Source: Branchinecta lynchi (taxonomy: Eukaryota > Arthropoda > Branchiopoda > Anostraca > Branchinectidae). From it: a DNA stretch of 64,000 nt. The position numbers and the translations under genes were made by a program. Below are positions 1-11,476 of the stretch, piece by piece. The first letter of the stretch is position 1. Each line of letters starts with the position of its first letter. The notes under the pieces were generated by a model, which saw only the letters and a list, made by a program, of their open reading frames with translations, was not told where the DNA came from and made no database searches. The DNA lies in contig JAKZAP010000018.1 of assembly GCA_023053575.1 (NCBI GenBank), positions 10,974,001-11,038,000 of the forward strand. The letters are read 5' to 3'.

Positions 1-1240
1 GGAAAAAGTCACTTCCCCGGTCCCAGGATCGTGTCGGGAGTGGAGGGAGGGGGAATCCGGAATATTGAGGTATTTATAACTTTTGAACGGTTGATTGGAT
101 CTTAATGAAACTTGATATTTGAAAAGACCTCGTGCCTCAGTCCCACTTCAAATCCGAACCGGATCCGGTGACTTTGGGGAGAGTTGGAGGGGAGGAACCG
201 GATATCTTGGGACACGCTAGAGTGGAGGGATGGGGATGAAACTTGGTGGGAAAATCAAGCACAAGTCCTAGATACATCCTGACATAACCGGACCGGATTC
301 GGGCGCTGTGGAGGGAGCTGGGGGGGGGAGGAGGATCTGGTGATCCAGCTAGTTCGGTATTTCCTGATGTAATAGGAATATGAGGGATCCGAATTGACCG
401 ACTTGAGAACAGTCATTTGAACGATCCATCGTGGGGGGACTGAAAGGATGGGTAATCCGGAATCTAGTAGCATTATAACTTTTGAACGGGCGATCGGATT
501 TGAATGAAACTTGGCAAGTCGAAAGAGCTTTTGTCGCAGATGTTCCATGCCAAGTCCGTACCGGATCCGATACAAGGAGGGGGGGGATTGAAAGGGGCAC
601 CGGAATTTTTGTGAAACGCTTAGCGTCGAGGGATCTGGATTGAATTTGGTGGGAAGAATAAGCATAAGCATTTCATACTTTCTTGACATAACTAGATCAT
701 ATCGGGGCTCTTTGGGGGGGGGGCGGAGTTGGAAAGGTTTTCCCTGAATCCCAGTGATCGCGAGTTGGATACTTCCAGATGTGTGCTAAGGAGGATAAAA
801 CTTGGCAGGCATATTAGTGACCCGACACAATGCCCTATATAGGAAGACTTCCCTACCTGGAGCCGACAATTTTGGGGGGAGTTGAGGGAGGGGGAATCCG
901 AAAATTGTTTACTTCCGTAGGTTGTTGAAACTTTAGTTAAAGTTTAAACTTTATGGGTGATAAGAACTGATGTTCTGCAGATACAAAGCATGTGTCCGAA
1001 GTCCGAACCCATTCAGTCATGGTTGGGGGGAGGGGGGGACTTTGTTCCGAAAATGTTGTGGCTCGCATAGGGATTGAACGAGTAGAGTGATTTGAATGAA
1101 ACTTGGAGAGTAGAGAGATTGCGTGCCTTAAGATGACATATTTTAGGGTCCAGATTGGATCCGGTCACGGTAGGGAGGAGTACTGGAATTTCCGGCAAAA
1201 TGCTCAGATTTACTTTCTCGTTTCTCACACCACCTACTGA
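1..1240 (+). repeat. Family B repeat array, cut by the window edge
   Basis: This is a run of degenerate ~110-130 bp units. Each unit carries a GATGAAACTTGG-like core, then CCGGATCCG and a G-run such as GGGGGGAGTTGGGGG, and ends near CCGGAAT. Three unit types alternate: one beginning with 'gctaggacgatgaaacttgg', one with 'cataacttttgaacgg', and one with 'gcttagagtggaggg'. The ORFs across it have no family resemblance and are by-products of the repeat. The array degrades after about 1,210. Confidence 0.8.
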
Positions 1241-1853
1241 GAAAATAGCTGCTAATTTTTTCAGATTTTTTCAGGTTTTACAGTAAACATTTGTTTTATG
1301 TTTCTCGATTTGCCCAAAACCGACCCCGTGTCCATGGGGTTGATTTGGTCTGGCACGGATTGGTTCGGACATGATTTTTAATGTAGGATACTATTTCTTA
1401 TTCAACTTTGTTTAAATATGTAGAAAAGTGAAAAAGATAATATTACAGCTCAAAAGGAAACATAAAATTGAAGAAGACAAATGTTTTAAGATCAGCGGAT
1501 ATTGTAGGAACCGAGGTTGCACTAAAATTTTAAATCCTTTATTTGCCCTTTCTGTTCCCGCAACAATTCCAGGGGCTGGTAACTTCGAACTTGTGTCAGA
1601 AAAGTCCGGTCTGGTCCGTGCATAAACAGACCGCTTGTTCGATCCTGCAGAAAGATAATTTGAGTCCCACTCTTGCGCATAAGGACTATCTTCTGTTCCT
1701 TTTCTTGTTCGACTTTCCTGGATAAGAAACATTTTGTTTTGACCTTTTCCCAAACTGAACTTCATAAAGACTAAGGACGTCCCTCCTTGAAAATATTGCA
1801 AGCAAAGTTAATCACATTAAATCTCCAAAAATTGTATTTCTTACTTAATTGTA
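1241..1853. other. Unassigned AT-rich stretch
   Basis: Short ORFs on both strands show no recognisable domain and no convincing splice signals. I see no function here. Confidence 0.5.
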
Positions 1854-2335
1854 GCCAAGTATACCAGCTAAGTTTCTACGGCTTTGGCCGGTTTTTTTTA
1901 GCGTGCATTTTTTTTCGATTTTGATGACTATGACTGTTAAAAAATAACCTGATAATGATTCTGAAAATATCTTTTTGTATTTTTTTAACTCAGTTTCGTG
2001 TTTTTCTGGGGTATCAGGAAGCAAATGCCGTCCGAATCAACCCCTTCAAAACTGTCCGAAAAGACAGACTGTCCCTGACGAAATGGCGTACCACGAAAAA
2101 GCCAAGTATACCAGCTAATTTTCTACGGTTGGCCGTCTTTTTTTAGCGTGCATTTCTTTCGATCTTGATGACCAAGAATGTTACACGATAACGATTCTTT
2201 GTGTATTTTTCGAACTCAATTTCGTGTTTTTCTGGGGTATCAGAAAGCAAAGACTGTCCGAATCCCTTGTCAAGATTGTCAGAACCTACTCCACCCTGAC
2301 TGAAATGACAAAATGGCGTACCACAGGAAAAGCAC
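1854..2335 (+). repeat. Tandem duplication, period ~247 bp
   Basis: Two copies begin with 'gccaagtataccagctaa' at 1,854 and 2,101. Each continues through 'agcgtgcattt', 'tttctggggtatcag' and 'aaatggcgtaccac'. The second copy has small indels. It is not coding. Confidence 0.8.
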
Positions 2336-2568
2336 GTGATTTATCTCGAAAATATCAAGCAGGCTGTAAACCACGTTCACTAAGCTACAAATAACCATCG
2401 CTTTCAAGTTACCACTAATATCTTCGGGAACAGCTTTCTAACCTACCATAAGATAAAAAGTTTTGCCTCAAGGAAACCATTTTTTCAAGTTTTCGTAAAA
2501 AACAGAAATGCAAGGATCATGAAACTTTGGTACAAGGTTTGATCACTAGAAGGCAGATGGTGTTTTTT

Positions 2569-4045
2569 TATGGCACTTGAGCTTACTCAAGTGCCATATA
2601 GCGATCGTAATGTCTGTCTGTCTGTCGGTCTGTCCGAATTTCGCTAGTTTGGGCACTTCCACATGACCTAGGACGATAAAACTTGGCACGCATATCAGGG
2701 TCCCAACTGGATTAACTTGAAAATAATCACTTCCCCGATCCGACCATCAGTGGGGGAGTGGCAAGATGGGGAATCCGGAAATTAGTAACATTCATAACTT
2801 TGGAACGGATAATCCGGCATGCATTAAACTTGACAGTTATCAAGAACAAATATCTTGGATGTTCATTGTTCAAATTCGGATCGGATCCGATAACGGGGGG
2901 GGGGGGCTAGAGGGGGACACCCGAAATCTCTTGAAACGCTTTTTGTAGTTTTTGTCAAACCCCTACCCCTTTCTTCACACTAGTATAGCTCTGCTCGTGG
3001 ATGAGTCATTCTTTGCTTAAATTCGTTCGGAGAGAGCTAGAGCAATCGAAGGTTGAATGGGTTGGTATAATATGTTGTTGAACCTTAGTAGGGGTTGATA
3101 TAGATAAGGGGGTGCTAGGATGATGAAACTTGGCAGGGGTATCAGGGACCCGACCAACCCAAGAAATAATCAGTTTCCCAATCCGACCGTCTGGGGAGGG
3201 GGGGGGGGGGGGTCCGGAAAATTGAGTGGTATGTAACGTTCGAACGAGTGGTCGGATTGAAATGAAACTTAATACCTGAATAAATGACATATCTCTGATG
3301 TTCCATTTAAAGTCCGAACTGGACTCGACAGCTATGGAGGAGTTGGGGGGGGGGGGGGGGAGACCGGAAATCCCGAGAAACGGTTAGAACGGAGGGATCG
3401 GAGTGAAACTTGCTGGGAATAACAAGCATCTGCTCCAGATAAATCGTTTACACATTTGTACTGGATCCGGACACTTTGGGGAAGGGGTGTGGAGGGGTGT
3501 TTCCCGGAATTCCGGTGATGGAGGTTCTGAGGATTTTCACGACGAAACTTGGGAGGCGTATCAGGGACCCTATCAAACTGACTTGTAAATAAAATTTACT
3601 CGACCCGATAGTTGTGGGGGAGTAGAGGAAGGGGGGATCCGGAATACTGAGTCGTGCGTAACTTTGGAACGGGTGATCGGATTTGAGTGAAATTTTGTAA
3701 TTGAACAAAGGACATGTCTCTGTTTCATGTCCGGACCGGATCCGACAGCAACTGGGAGGGGGGGGGGGGAATACGTGACCGGCTTAGACTAGAGAGATCG
3801 GGATGGAAGTTTGTGGGAATAACTAACAGATGCTTTGGATATATCGTTAAAAGAACCGGATTGGCTCAGGCGACTGTGGGACGAGTTTAAGGGGGAGTCC
3901 GGAATTCCGGTGATCGCTAGTAAAGGTACTTCCAGGTGTGCTAGGACGATGAAACTTGGCCGGAATATTAGAAATTCGGCAAGATTGGCTCAGAAATCGC
4001 CACTTTCCAAATCCGACCATTCCTTAAAGTATCAATCATGACCGC
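2569..4045 (+). repeat. Family B element with 5' hairpin
   Basis: After a T-run the element starts with a palindrome at 2,569-2,598 (arms TATGGCACTTGAG and CTCAAGTGCCATA, 4 b loop). GCGATCG, a CTGTC-rich run and GATGAAACTTGG-type units follow. The same beginning recurs at 62,606, which supports 2,569 as a true end of the family. Long G-runs occur near 2,896 and at 3,198-3,212 and 3,345-3,360. The last units, up to 4,045, are degenerate. Confidence 0.8.
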
Positions 4046-4071
4046 AAATGAAGAAAAATACTTTTAAGCAG

Positions 4072-4305
4072 AATATGCATTTTCATGATCCCCATGAGCC
4101 CATTACCATTTTTGCCTCAAGGCTTTTGCTTACAAATGAGGTTCTAGCTCCCTTAAAGAGCGCATCTTCACCTCGAGGTCGAAAAGTATTTGTTATCAAA
4201 CGATACCTTCTAGCTACTAGCAGGCGAAACCCTAGACAACGCGGAGGTCCGTCTCCTCGAAACGGGAAATTACGCAGCAATAATTCAAAGAAGAAACGTA
4301 CTTGA
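4072..4305 (+). CDS. Putative 3'-terminal exon, unknown basic protein
   Basis: The frame is open for about 77 codons to a TGA at 4,303. It follows a possible acceptor, 'cttttaagcag', and starts in phase 0 with AAT ATG. The C-terminal third is rich in Arg, Lys and Ser and ends in a KKKR cluster, as nuclear or RNA-binding proteins often do. An AATAAA lies about 100 bp downstream at 4,403. It sits between family B pieces, and its composition differs from theirs. I do not recognise the family. An in-frame upstream ATG at 4,048 would also allow a short single-exon ORF. The model is plausible but unproven. Confidence 0.35.
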   Translation, partial: NMHFHDPHEPITIFASRLLLTNEVLAPLKSASSPRGRKVFVIKRYLLATSRRNPRQRGGPSPRNGKLRSNNSKKKRT

Positions 4306-4402
4306 TATAAATGTTGAAACCATATTGAAGACTATTGAACCGCCCAACGAAGAAGAGGAGTTCTAGAAATGCCTTTTACAGTATTTTTTTGTACTAGTGT
4401 AT

Positions 4403-4408
4403 AATAAA
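4403..4408 (+). promoter_or_regulatory. Possible polyadenylation signal
   Basis: AATAAA lies about 100 bp after the stop codon of the 4,072-4,305 exon candidate. The surroundings are AT-rich, so chance occurrence is likely. Confidence 0.25.
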
Positions 4409-4559
4409 ATAATATTCGAAAATATATTTCGAAACTCCCAAACAAAAAACTCCCGCCAACATATTGCCTATTCTTGCAAGTTCCATATGAGCTTTCAGCT
4501 CTTGTTTCAGATTTTAGCGACAACTTTTAATATTTGTTTCGCGGATGTCCATATCAACC

Positions 4560-4835
4560 CTGTGTCCGATCCAACCCCGAGCTCCCATATAAATTGGGCA
4601 TATGAACCTTTTACCCCCTCTCTACCCTCCCTACCGTTGTCGGAGGCGGTTCGGACACATAAGAACCGCATCTAGGAAAGTTGCTCCGATCTGTTTCACT
4701 CGAATCGGACCACCAGTTTATAAGATACGAGTGTCACAATATCCCGGGTTCAGACCGGAGCGTCTTTGGTTGGGAACGTTCTTTAGCTGGATCCTTGTTT
4801 TGTTTGGGGATGTCATCATATAGTGCCATTTTTTG
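4560..4835 (-). repeat. Family B fragment, hairpin collapsed
   Basis: Read on the minus strand, this begins with a T-run and ATGGCACTATATG, then loose B-type units. Compared with the other B starts, it lacks most of the palindrome, as if one hairpin arm had been deleted. The units are strongly diverged. Confidence 0.5.
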
Positions 4836-5136
4836 TCACGGAACATTTTTTAGTGAATTTGAAATATTAGAACATCCGGCAGACAACCCTTTTTGTCAAG
4901 GGCACAATCTAAACACAGTCTAAACAACTCCTCAAACATAAAAGTAAAAACAAAATTAGTTTACAATCCTTATATCAGTGAAAGTGAGCAGTTGTGAAGT
5001 GTGAAATAGGCGACAGAAAAGACAGTATACACGAATTCAACTTCCGAGAATATAGCTGGGTTTTAGAGTGGCAAGTCGCTCAGTAAATCAGTTGACCTTA
5101 TAAAAGTTCAGCGCTCCAAGTGGATTAGTCTCTGTT
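4836..5136. other. Unassigned, ending in dispersed repeat H
   Basis: There is no gene here. The last ~60 bp ('gttcagcgctccaagtgg') match, inverted, a stretch at about 35,235-35,265. The repeat resumes after the MITE at 5,137-5,433, with 'gtaaaaatagatcc' near 5,488. So the MITE inserted into repeat H. Confidence 0.5.
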
Positions 5137-5433
5137 CCCGATGAAAAATTTGTAGCCTGCGTAGTAGTACGAAAACGTTACATGTAATACTATGTAATAG
5201 CAAAGAATACTATCATTTAATGTGCCTCAGACTGGTCCAATCTTATGTAGTAGTATCCAGTAGAATCCTGTCTTGCCATAGTAGCATCCAGTCTTGCTAA
5301 TAGTAGCATATAGTAGGCTAGTATGCAGTAACACGGTAGCCTTGAAGTAGAAGCATTTATAGCATCGTTAGTACTGCATGCTACTTTTTCGTACTACTTC
5401 ATAGTACTATTTTGAGATGAATTTTTCATCGGG
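5137..5433 (+). mobile_element. MITE with CCCGATGAAAAATT inverted ends
   Basis: The ends are CCCGATGAAAAATT and its inverse AATTTTTCATCGGG. The inner arms also share GTAGTACGAAAA. Internally there are many 'tagtagcat' motifs. A second copy at 42,895-43,198 agrees closely over its whole length. The flanks share only TT, so the superfamily is unresolved. It carries no coding capacity. Confidence 0.85.
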
Positions 5434-5927
5434 TTTGTTCCTCCTTCTCTTCATTTCAGCACTATTAGCACCCATCACACAGAGATGGTAAAAATAGATC
5501 CATCAGTTAACGAGCAGAAAAGAGAAGCTTTTATTTTTTAAATCATCGTCAAGGAGGTTCGCACTACAAAAACACAGATCCAAGCAGAATCTTATTTAAA
5601 CGCTGATGATCATTGGTGACTCGCTCAACAGCATGGTAGCTCTGAACTGGAGTGTATAGTGACATACTTTGTTTCTGTCCGGGAATAAAAGTATGGACAT
5701 GTAGGACCACTTTAAACTTGATTGATTTTATTTTTATTTTTTTATTTTATTTGAAAAGAGGTTAACGCTGAGGCTTCTCTCCCTACAGAACACATGAACT
5801 ATTGTTTAATAACACTGCACTACGCACTGATACGATGAATATACACTAAAAAGGATTCACATAGGGAGCGGTGTTACTGGCCAAAATGTTTTGGGAGGGG
5901 GGGTATTTACTGACTGGCTGGTGATTT
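5434..5927. other. Repeat H remainder and unassigned DNA
   Basis: The first ~90 bp continue repeat H. The rest is AT-rich with no convincing gene. Confidence 0.4.
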
Positions 5928-6080
5928 TTACCGACTGTTTTTGCAGATAAAAACCGACTTTTACTGAGAAAACGACTGTGTTGACGAAAAACCAGCTGAT
6001 TTTAAGAAAATCTACTACTTTGAAGAAAAAATCGACTATTTTTACGAGAAACCGACTGTTTAAAAAAAAACCCACTGTTT
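5928..6080 (+). repeat. Degenerate ~25 bp minisatellite
   Basis: About seven imperfect units of the type 'gaaaaaccgactgttttta' lie directly before family A copy A1. The minus-strand ORF across it is hydrophobic and repetitive because of this array. Confidence 0.6.
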
Positions 6081-6090
6081 CCAAGAAAAA

Positions 6091-7541
6091 AAGACCAAAG
6101 GTTTCGATGGGATCCCAAAAATTTAATATCTCATCCAGACAATTGGGTCCTGTCTTCTCCAGACTTCTTAAAGGACACCTGAACAATGAAACCATTCTTG
6201 AACACACCATGGATAATGCATTTACAGACATGGCCACGGAGAGCATTCTTCTCCTGAGCGTGACGTTTTCAAAATAGGGATGTTCATTTCTGGAGGTTTG
6301 CACATGCAGACTCCAAGACAAAAAGCGCAATTCATTCAAATCTTGTACAGCGCTGGCAGGATCGTATTGAAATTTCTTCCAGATATACGTTTGGTTAAAA
6401 AATAATTCCAGAAGAAGGGTTGATTGGAGACATTTGTTCATTTCTAAAATTGTTCGGTACTGAAATAAGGACAGTTCCAAAATGGAGCAAAAATCACAGC
6501 TTGGAAACACTATTTCGTATTTGGATTGGGTTTTCTGCAGGCAATGTTAACGGGAGTCCTACAGATAGGGATGATACTTAGTACTCTTCATTCAGGTGTC
6601 GCCTAAGCATTTTTACTAAAAAAAAATTCAGAAGTAGATTAAGGCCAAACAGCTAATCATCTCAGAAAACCAAGTTCAGATATTGATTCAGCGTGTGTGT
6701 CCCTATAAGTCATATTTGTTTTGACGAAACTGATCGAAAATTCCTGACTTAGCTTACTTCTGCCAAATTTCCGGTTTCTGCCGAATTCAGGAACTACTTA
6801 TCCGACAAAATAACAAAGCTGAAAAACGAATTCACGTATCTCCTTACCCCTATATCGAGTCAACTTCAAATAACGCTTTAACGTGACAAATTTTCCGGTT
6901 TCAGCCGGATGCCGGGCGAACTGTGCGTCTGAGTAAAAAAACGATTGTCGTGTACGAATTCAGCATCTCTTCTTACCCCTAAATCGGAATCTCATAAACT
7001 ACAAATAAGACTTTAGCTTTTAAAAAAAATTCTGGATTCGGCCGGATTCCGGGCGAACTACTTGTCCGGCGAATAAATGGTTTTAATAGTCGTGTCATCA
7101 AGTCTTCTTACCCCTAAATCAAACATCTAATCAAGTGCAAATAAAACTTTGACTTTAACAAACTTTCAGGTTGGCCGGATTCCGGGCGAACTACTTGTGC
7201 GGCGAAAAAAATGGTTTTCACCATCGTGTTCAGCATGTCTTCTTACTTCATAATCTATCATATTATATTTATCATCATAATGTATCATCATAGACTATCA
7301 TATTAGCTGTTTAAAAATATTTTGATCGCCCCTTAATTTAACCCCTCCCCCCCCCAAATATAGGTCTACAGAGCCCATCTACAATCTCGACCTTACTCTT
7401 GGCCCAAAAAATCCTCACACCAAGTTTCATGAAAATATCCCATTCCCTTCGAGAGTTATCGTGCTTACAGACGGACGGACGGACAAACAACTTTTGCGAT
7501 GTCATAGGTATCCCTCGACTTACGTTTTGGGATCCCAAAAA
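6091..7541 (-). repeat. Family A copy A1, interrupted
   Basis: In reverse orientation, the tail (CCAAAGGTTTCGATGGGATC) is at 6,091 and the head palindrome is at 7,525-7,541. The ~140 bp internal units (6,640-7,250) carry GGTAAGAAGA, CCGGAATCCGGC and GATTAGATGTTCGA-type motifs in inverse. The tail is split by a 433 bp insertion at 6,172-6,604, and the sequence resumes exactly where the consensus predicts. Confidence 0.85.
6172..6604. mobile_element. Harbinger-like MITE inside A1
   Basis: The ends are inverted repeats, AGGACACCTGAA at left and TTCAGGTGTCGCCT at right. A TAA lies on each side (6,169-6,171 and 6,605-6,607). A 3 bp TWA target duplication is characteristic of PIF/Harbinger elements. 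A ~115-codon minus-strand open frame (about 6,179-6,524) with non-repetitive composition runs through it. I do not recognise it, and it may be a remnant of a captured or transposon gene. Confidence 0.7.
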
Positions 7542-8175
7542 TCGATCGAGCCAACTCGCCTATTTTTTACCGACCCTCCCCCCCCCCCTTATTCGTGACG
7601 CCCCTGCTCATAGGCGCTGCAACTAGACTGAGTACCACCAAGATGTTCCTTACGAGAGCAAATTTGGTGGGGAATCAGTCTCCTTATGTAAACTGTTCTA
7701 TGCCTGGCATGGTACGCAAACAGCTTTCCTGTAACGTACGGCCTGACTTCAGAGAGACTTCGACCATCAAACTCGGTATTGAATCATATTTCCTGTTGCT
7801 CTTGATATCAGGCGTGCCGGGGGAAATTAAATACCAGCCATCAAAATTTCGTGCTGGCTGGGGCTCAGAAATAGCATTTAGACGGCAGGGCCAAACAGGG
7901 TGGGGCAGATTTGCTTTTCCTCATTGCTGGTAGATACTATCGAAAAGACGTGACGAAAAACTTGTGTATGTGGTGGACTCTAGGGTCATGCGAACTTCCT
8001 GATGACCGCAACAGATTTATCAGACTGACCACTGTGCATGTACTGCCGGGACCTAAACCCTTTATTGAGATCCAATCTATATTATGTCTGTGTGCGTCTG
8101 TTGAACCACCGAAGCTGTTTGGTTTGAGACAACAAACCTTGAAAACTAAAATTTGAAGACGACCGGCAATCAGCT
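7542..8175. other. No recognised gene
   Basis: A 112-codon plus-strand frame (7,595-7,933) and a second (7,911-8,156) cover much of this. Neither has a domain or convincing splice sites. I treat them as chance frames. Confidence 0.4.
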
Positions 8176-8184
8176 GTGCCCTTG

Positions 8185-8885
8185 GGGATCGACTAAAACC
8201 AGGACTGGAAGGGAACGCGAGAAAAGCAGGAAGGCATACTAAAACCAGGAAGGCACACTAAAACGAGGAAGGCTATCGCCAGAATTCAAAATTGGAAAGC
8301 CACACCGTTCCCTTCCTCTGTTTAGTATTCTATGAGGGGTCGGCAACTGTTCAAACCCAAAGTTCACCATCCCTTCCTCGTTATAGTATCCTGGCAGGGG
8401 TAGTCATTGAGATAAGTGGGGGGTCGGCAAATATCAAGATTGTAATTCACCTTTTCATTTCAAGTTCTGATGGTAGGCGACTAATCGCACGAGTCCAGTG
8501 AGGGGTCGGCAACTAAGATATGTCAAGTCCACCACCAAATGGTGGACTTAAAATATCTTAGTTGCCGACCCCTCGCTGGACTCTGAGGATTTTAGTCGCC
8601 ATTCGTAGTTGCCGACCCCTCAAAGAAGAATAATTAAATATTTCCAGTTTCCTCACTGATCTCAATGCCTACCCCTGCCAGGATACTAAAACGAGGAAGG
8701 GATGGTGAACGTTGGGTTTGAAAAGTTGCCGACCCCTCAAGAACTAAATAGAGGAAGGGAACGGTGTAGCTTTCCAATTTCGAATTATGGCGACATTCTT
8801 CCTCGTTTTAGTATGCACTTTGTGGTTTAAGTGTACCTTCCTACTTTTCTCGCGTTCCATTCCCTTCCTGGGTTTAGTCGATCTC
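8185..8885. mobile_element. Fold-back Mutator-like MITE, copy D1
   Basis: The 701 bp element is a near-complete inverted repeat centred near 8,530 (CCACCA/TGGTGG). Its ends are GGGATCGACTAAAACC and the inverse. The arms repeat 'aaaccaggaagg' and 'gaggggtcggcaact' motifs. A perfect 9 bp duplication, GTGCCCTTG, flanks it (8,176-8,184 and 8,886-8,894), as Mutator-like elements make. Related copies are at 26,863 and 44,855. Confidence 0.9.
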
Positions 8886-8920
8886 GTGCCCTTGCAGGTA
8901 CAGGATTAATGTCATCTAAA

Positions 8921-9075
8921 CACTGTAAAAAAAAATCTTGCAGTATTGCTACTGGGATTACTTGTCTTTATTGGGATAAGATTATCCCTAATTCGGATTA
9001 ATTTTATCCCAATAGAGATAAGGTTAATCCCAGTAGCAAATACTGCATCCTTATTCGGAGAAACTTTTTACAGTG
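8921..9075. mobile_element. Small MITE with CACTGTAAAAA ends
   Basis: The ends are CACTGTAAAAA and TTTTTACAGTG. Internally it is palindromic around GGGATTA / TAATCCC and TTATCCC motifs. A related compound copy lies at 56,365-56,690. No clear target duplication is visible. Confidence 0.75.
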
Positions 9076-9390
9076 AAGCGCTTATCATGCCATTACCAAT
9101 CAGGCGTGCTTGATTGCCCCCTACTGTCTATATAAGCCCTGAACAGACAAAATCTGGATTCAACTACGGCGAATTATCCGGCCTTGACACCCTCCGTTGG
9201 ACATGATAAAACCACCTTTCCGCCGTACTTTTCTAGCTTTCGCGTTTCCGTGAACTGCTGGTGTCTGCTGGCAAAGGTGAATTAGAAAGGCAAAAGAGCT
9301 ATAGAGACGTAAGACTTAAAACTTCTATTGGTTGGGGTTATGGCATAGCATCTTCTCTCTCTACAATATAGGCAGGAAGAAGACAGCCTG

Positions 9391-10198
9391 CCACATCTAA
9401 TTTGACGATGCTGACCGAAACTTCCTGCTTTACTTCTGCCAAATTCGTGGTTTCGCCCGAATTCCGAGCGAACTACTAGTCCAGCAAAAAAAGAAAATTC
9501 AGAAACGAATCCAGTGTATTTCCTTATCCCTATAAAGAACATCTAATCAACTATAAATAAAAACTTTGACTTAAAAATAATGCGGGTACAACCGGATTCC
9601 GGACTAATTATATGTCCGGGCAAAACATTTGTCATATATAGACTCGGCGTCTCTTCTTACCCCTAAATCTGTCATCTAATCAACTTCAGATAAAACTTTT
9701 GCTTTTAACATATTTTCCGATTTCGGTCGGATTCCAGGCGAACTAGTTGTCTGGCGAGACAATGTTTTTCACCGTCACGTTCAGCACGTCTTCTTACCCT
9801 GAAATCGAACATTTGATCAACTTCAAATGAAACTTTTTTAACCAACTTTCCGGATTTTGCCGGATTCCGGACGAACTACTTGTCCAGCGAGAAAATGGTT
9901 GTCACCATCGTGCTCAGCATGTCTTCTTTTACCTGATAATCGACTATCACATTAGCTGTTTAAAAATATTTTGTTTGTCTCTTAATTCGGGCCCCCTCCC
10001 CCACCCCCGAATGTAGGGCTTCAGAGCCCAAATACGAACTTGACCTTGTCCTTGACCCAAACAATCCTCACACCAACTTTCATCAAAACATCTCATTCCC
10101 TTCGAGAGTTATCGTGCTTACAGAGGGACGGACGGACAGACGCACAACTTTTGCGATGTCAAGGTATCCCTCCATTCACGGTTTGGGATCCCAGAAAC
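9391..10198 (-). repeat. Family A copy A2, tail missing
   Basis: It covers the last internal unit, three further ~140 bp units and the full head, including the CTGTC-type run (inverse) and the terminal GGGATCCC at 10,186. It starts abruptly near 9,391, so the tail with its own palindrome is absent. Confidence 0.8.
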
Positions 10199-10869
10199 GT
10201 TTCATTTTACTTTTGAGTGTAGTTGCGCTAGTGCTGGCTAGGCGTCAATCGAAATTGATAATTGTGATTAAGCTCAGTGAAAGAAAGATAGTAGAGCATC
10301 AAAATTTGTTAGTTAATACTTATATGCCATTTTGCAAGATATGTATGTCTTATGATCAATTATGTTGGTAGTGGCCGCTACCAATGTATGTGTGACCGGT
10401 CCAGGACGTCTTTCTGTTAGTAACGTCGTTTATAACTGATTGCCTGTTGGCCCGTCACTGGGTGTCAAGAGTTGTAAGTAACCACAACAATCGACGAGGA
10501 ACCTATCTGACGCCACGGCTACATGCACTAGCTGTATAGAAACCAAAGCAAACTAACACTACGCTTACGGTAATTAAAGCGAGACAAACTTGCGGTTACT
10601 TTCTATTAAAGCTAAGATGCGGTTCGTACAAATCGCTGAAGTAAGAGAGGTTGCATCTTTTTTTTTGCCATGTTCAGAATGTGAAGTTATGGGAGCCAGC
10701 GCTGATGCACAACTGATCGATTTTAAGTAGGGGCATTTTCTATCGCTAATGGTGCTAGTGTCGCTGCTGTTCGAATGTTGCTGTTCGAGTCTGTGTAACT
10801 TTCTTCAAGTCTTGACGCTACTGCCTATAGTGATGCAAACACCCAAGTGACCAGCCCTTCAACTGTTAC
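10199..10869. other. No recognised feature
   Basis: There is no domain, repeat or convincing exon. On the minus strand this is intron or downstream sequence of the exon at 10,870-11,039. Confidence 0.4.
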
Positions 10870-11039
10870 CTTCGTGAAGGGACGAGAAATTCGTTTTCTT
10901 GTAAACTGGTCTTGAAGGTTTCGGCCCTGACTGTGCTCGGCGAAGAAATGTCTGCTTTTTGGAATCTTCTTCATTTCTTAGAAAACGATCGTTGAATTCG
11001 AGTCCAGACTTTGTCATGAATTCAGCCATTATTCGCCTC
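10870..11039 (-). CDS. Putative internal exon, unknown protein
   Basis: On the minus strand an excellent acceptor (T-rich tract ending 'tttctgaacag') precedes 170 nt. These are 56 full codons with one spare base at each end, followed by the donor G|gtaaca. The peptide is rich in Lys, Arg and Ser and has no known domain that I can name. It begins needing two bases from the previous exon, which is what the candidate first exon at 19,186-19,313 supplies. The join gives AAG (Lys), so the two probably belong to one gene whose ~9.8 kb... intron-scale gap is filled by family A and LINE-1. It ends in phase 1, and no next exon was found. Confidence 0.5.
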
Positions 11040-11047
11040 CTGTTCAG

Positions 11048-11476
11048 AAAAAAAAATAAGAACAAATTATCGAGAAGCTGGAAACAGTAGACTCCAAACT
11101 TTCAATCTCTCCGTATCAAACCCTGGGTGTCAGTGTTGCCACTCGACCGTAACCGCTTCACTGGGCCACGTGAAAATGCGGCATTTTTGCGGTATCCTTT
11201 ATCCAAAATGTGGTAAAGTTTGCGGTACCCCGAAAGACGCGAAATTTTTGTATTTCTGGGAGAGCATGTGTCAAAAACTTCATTTTAATGTGAATTGATG
11301 CTTGAGCGGCAGGCTTTAATCAGTTTTAATGCGGTAAAATCGTGCCGTAGATGCAAGAAAACATGTGCTAGCTAGGGCATTTGTGGTCCTGCGAGTTTTT
11401 CAGGCACATTTCAGACATGAAACGTTTTATCCTACACGGTCCGACATGGTAACGAGTTTCGAGCAGAACAAAAATA
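11048..11476. other. Unassigned, probably old repeat
   Basis: 'gtgttgccact' at about 11,133 and repeated 'gcggta' motifs suggest a decayed DNA-transposon end, but no partner end is visible. Confidence 0.3.

Noticed and set aside
5857..6510. 217-codon minus-strand ORF as a gene
   Set aside because: It runs through a 25 bp minisatellite, the tail of family A and a Harbinger-like MITE, so it is a composite of three unrelated sequences. Only the part inside the MITE is worth testing.
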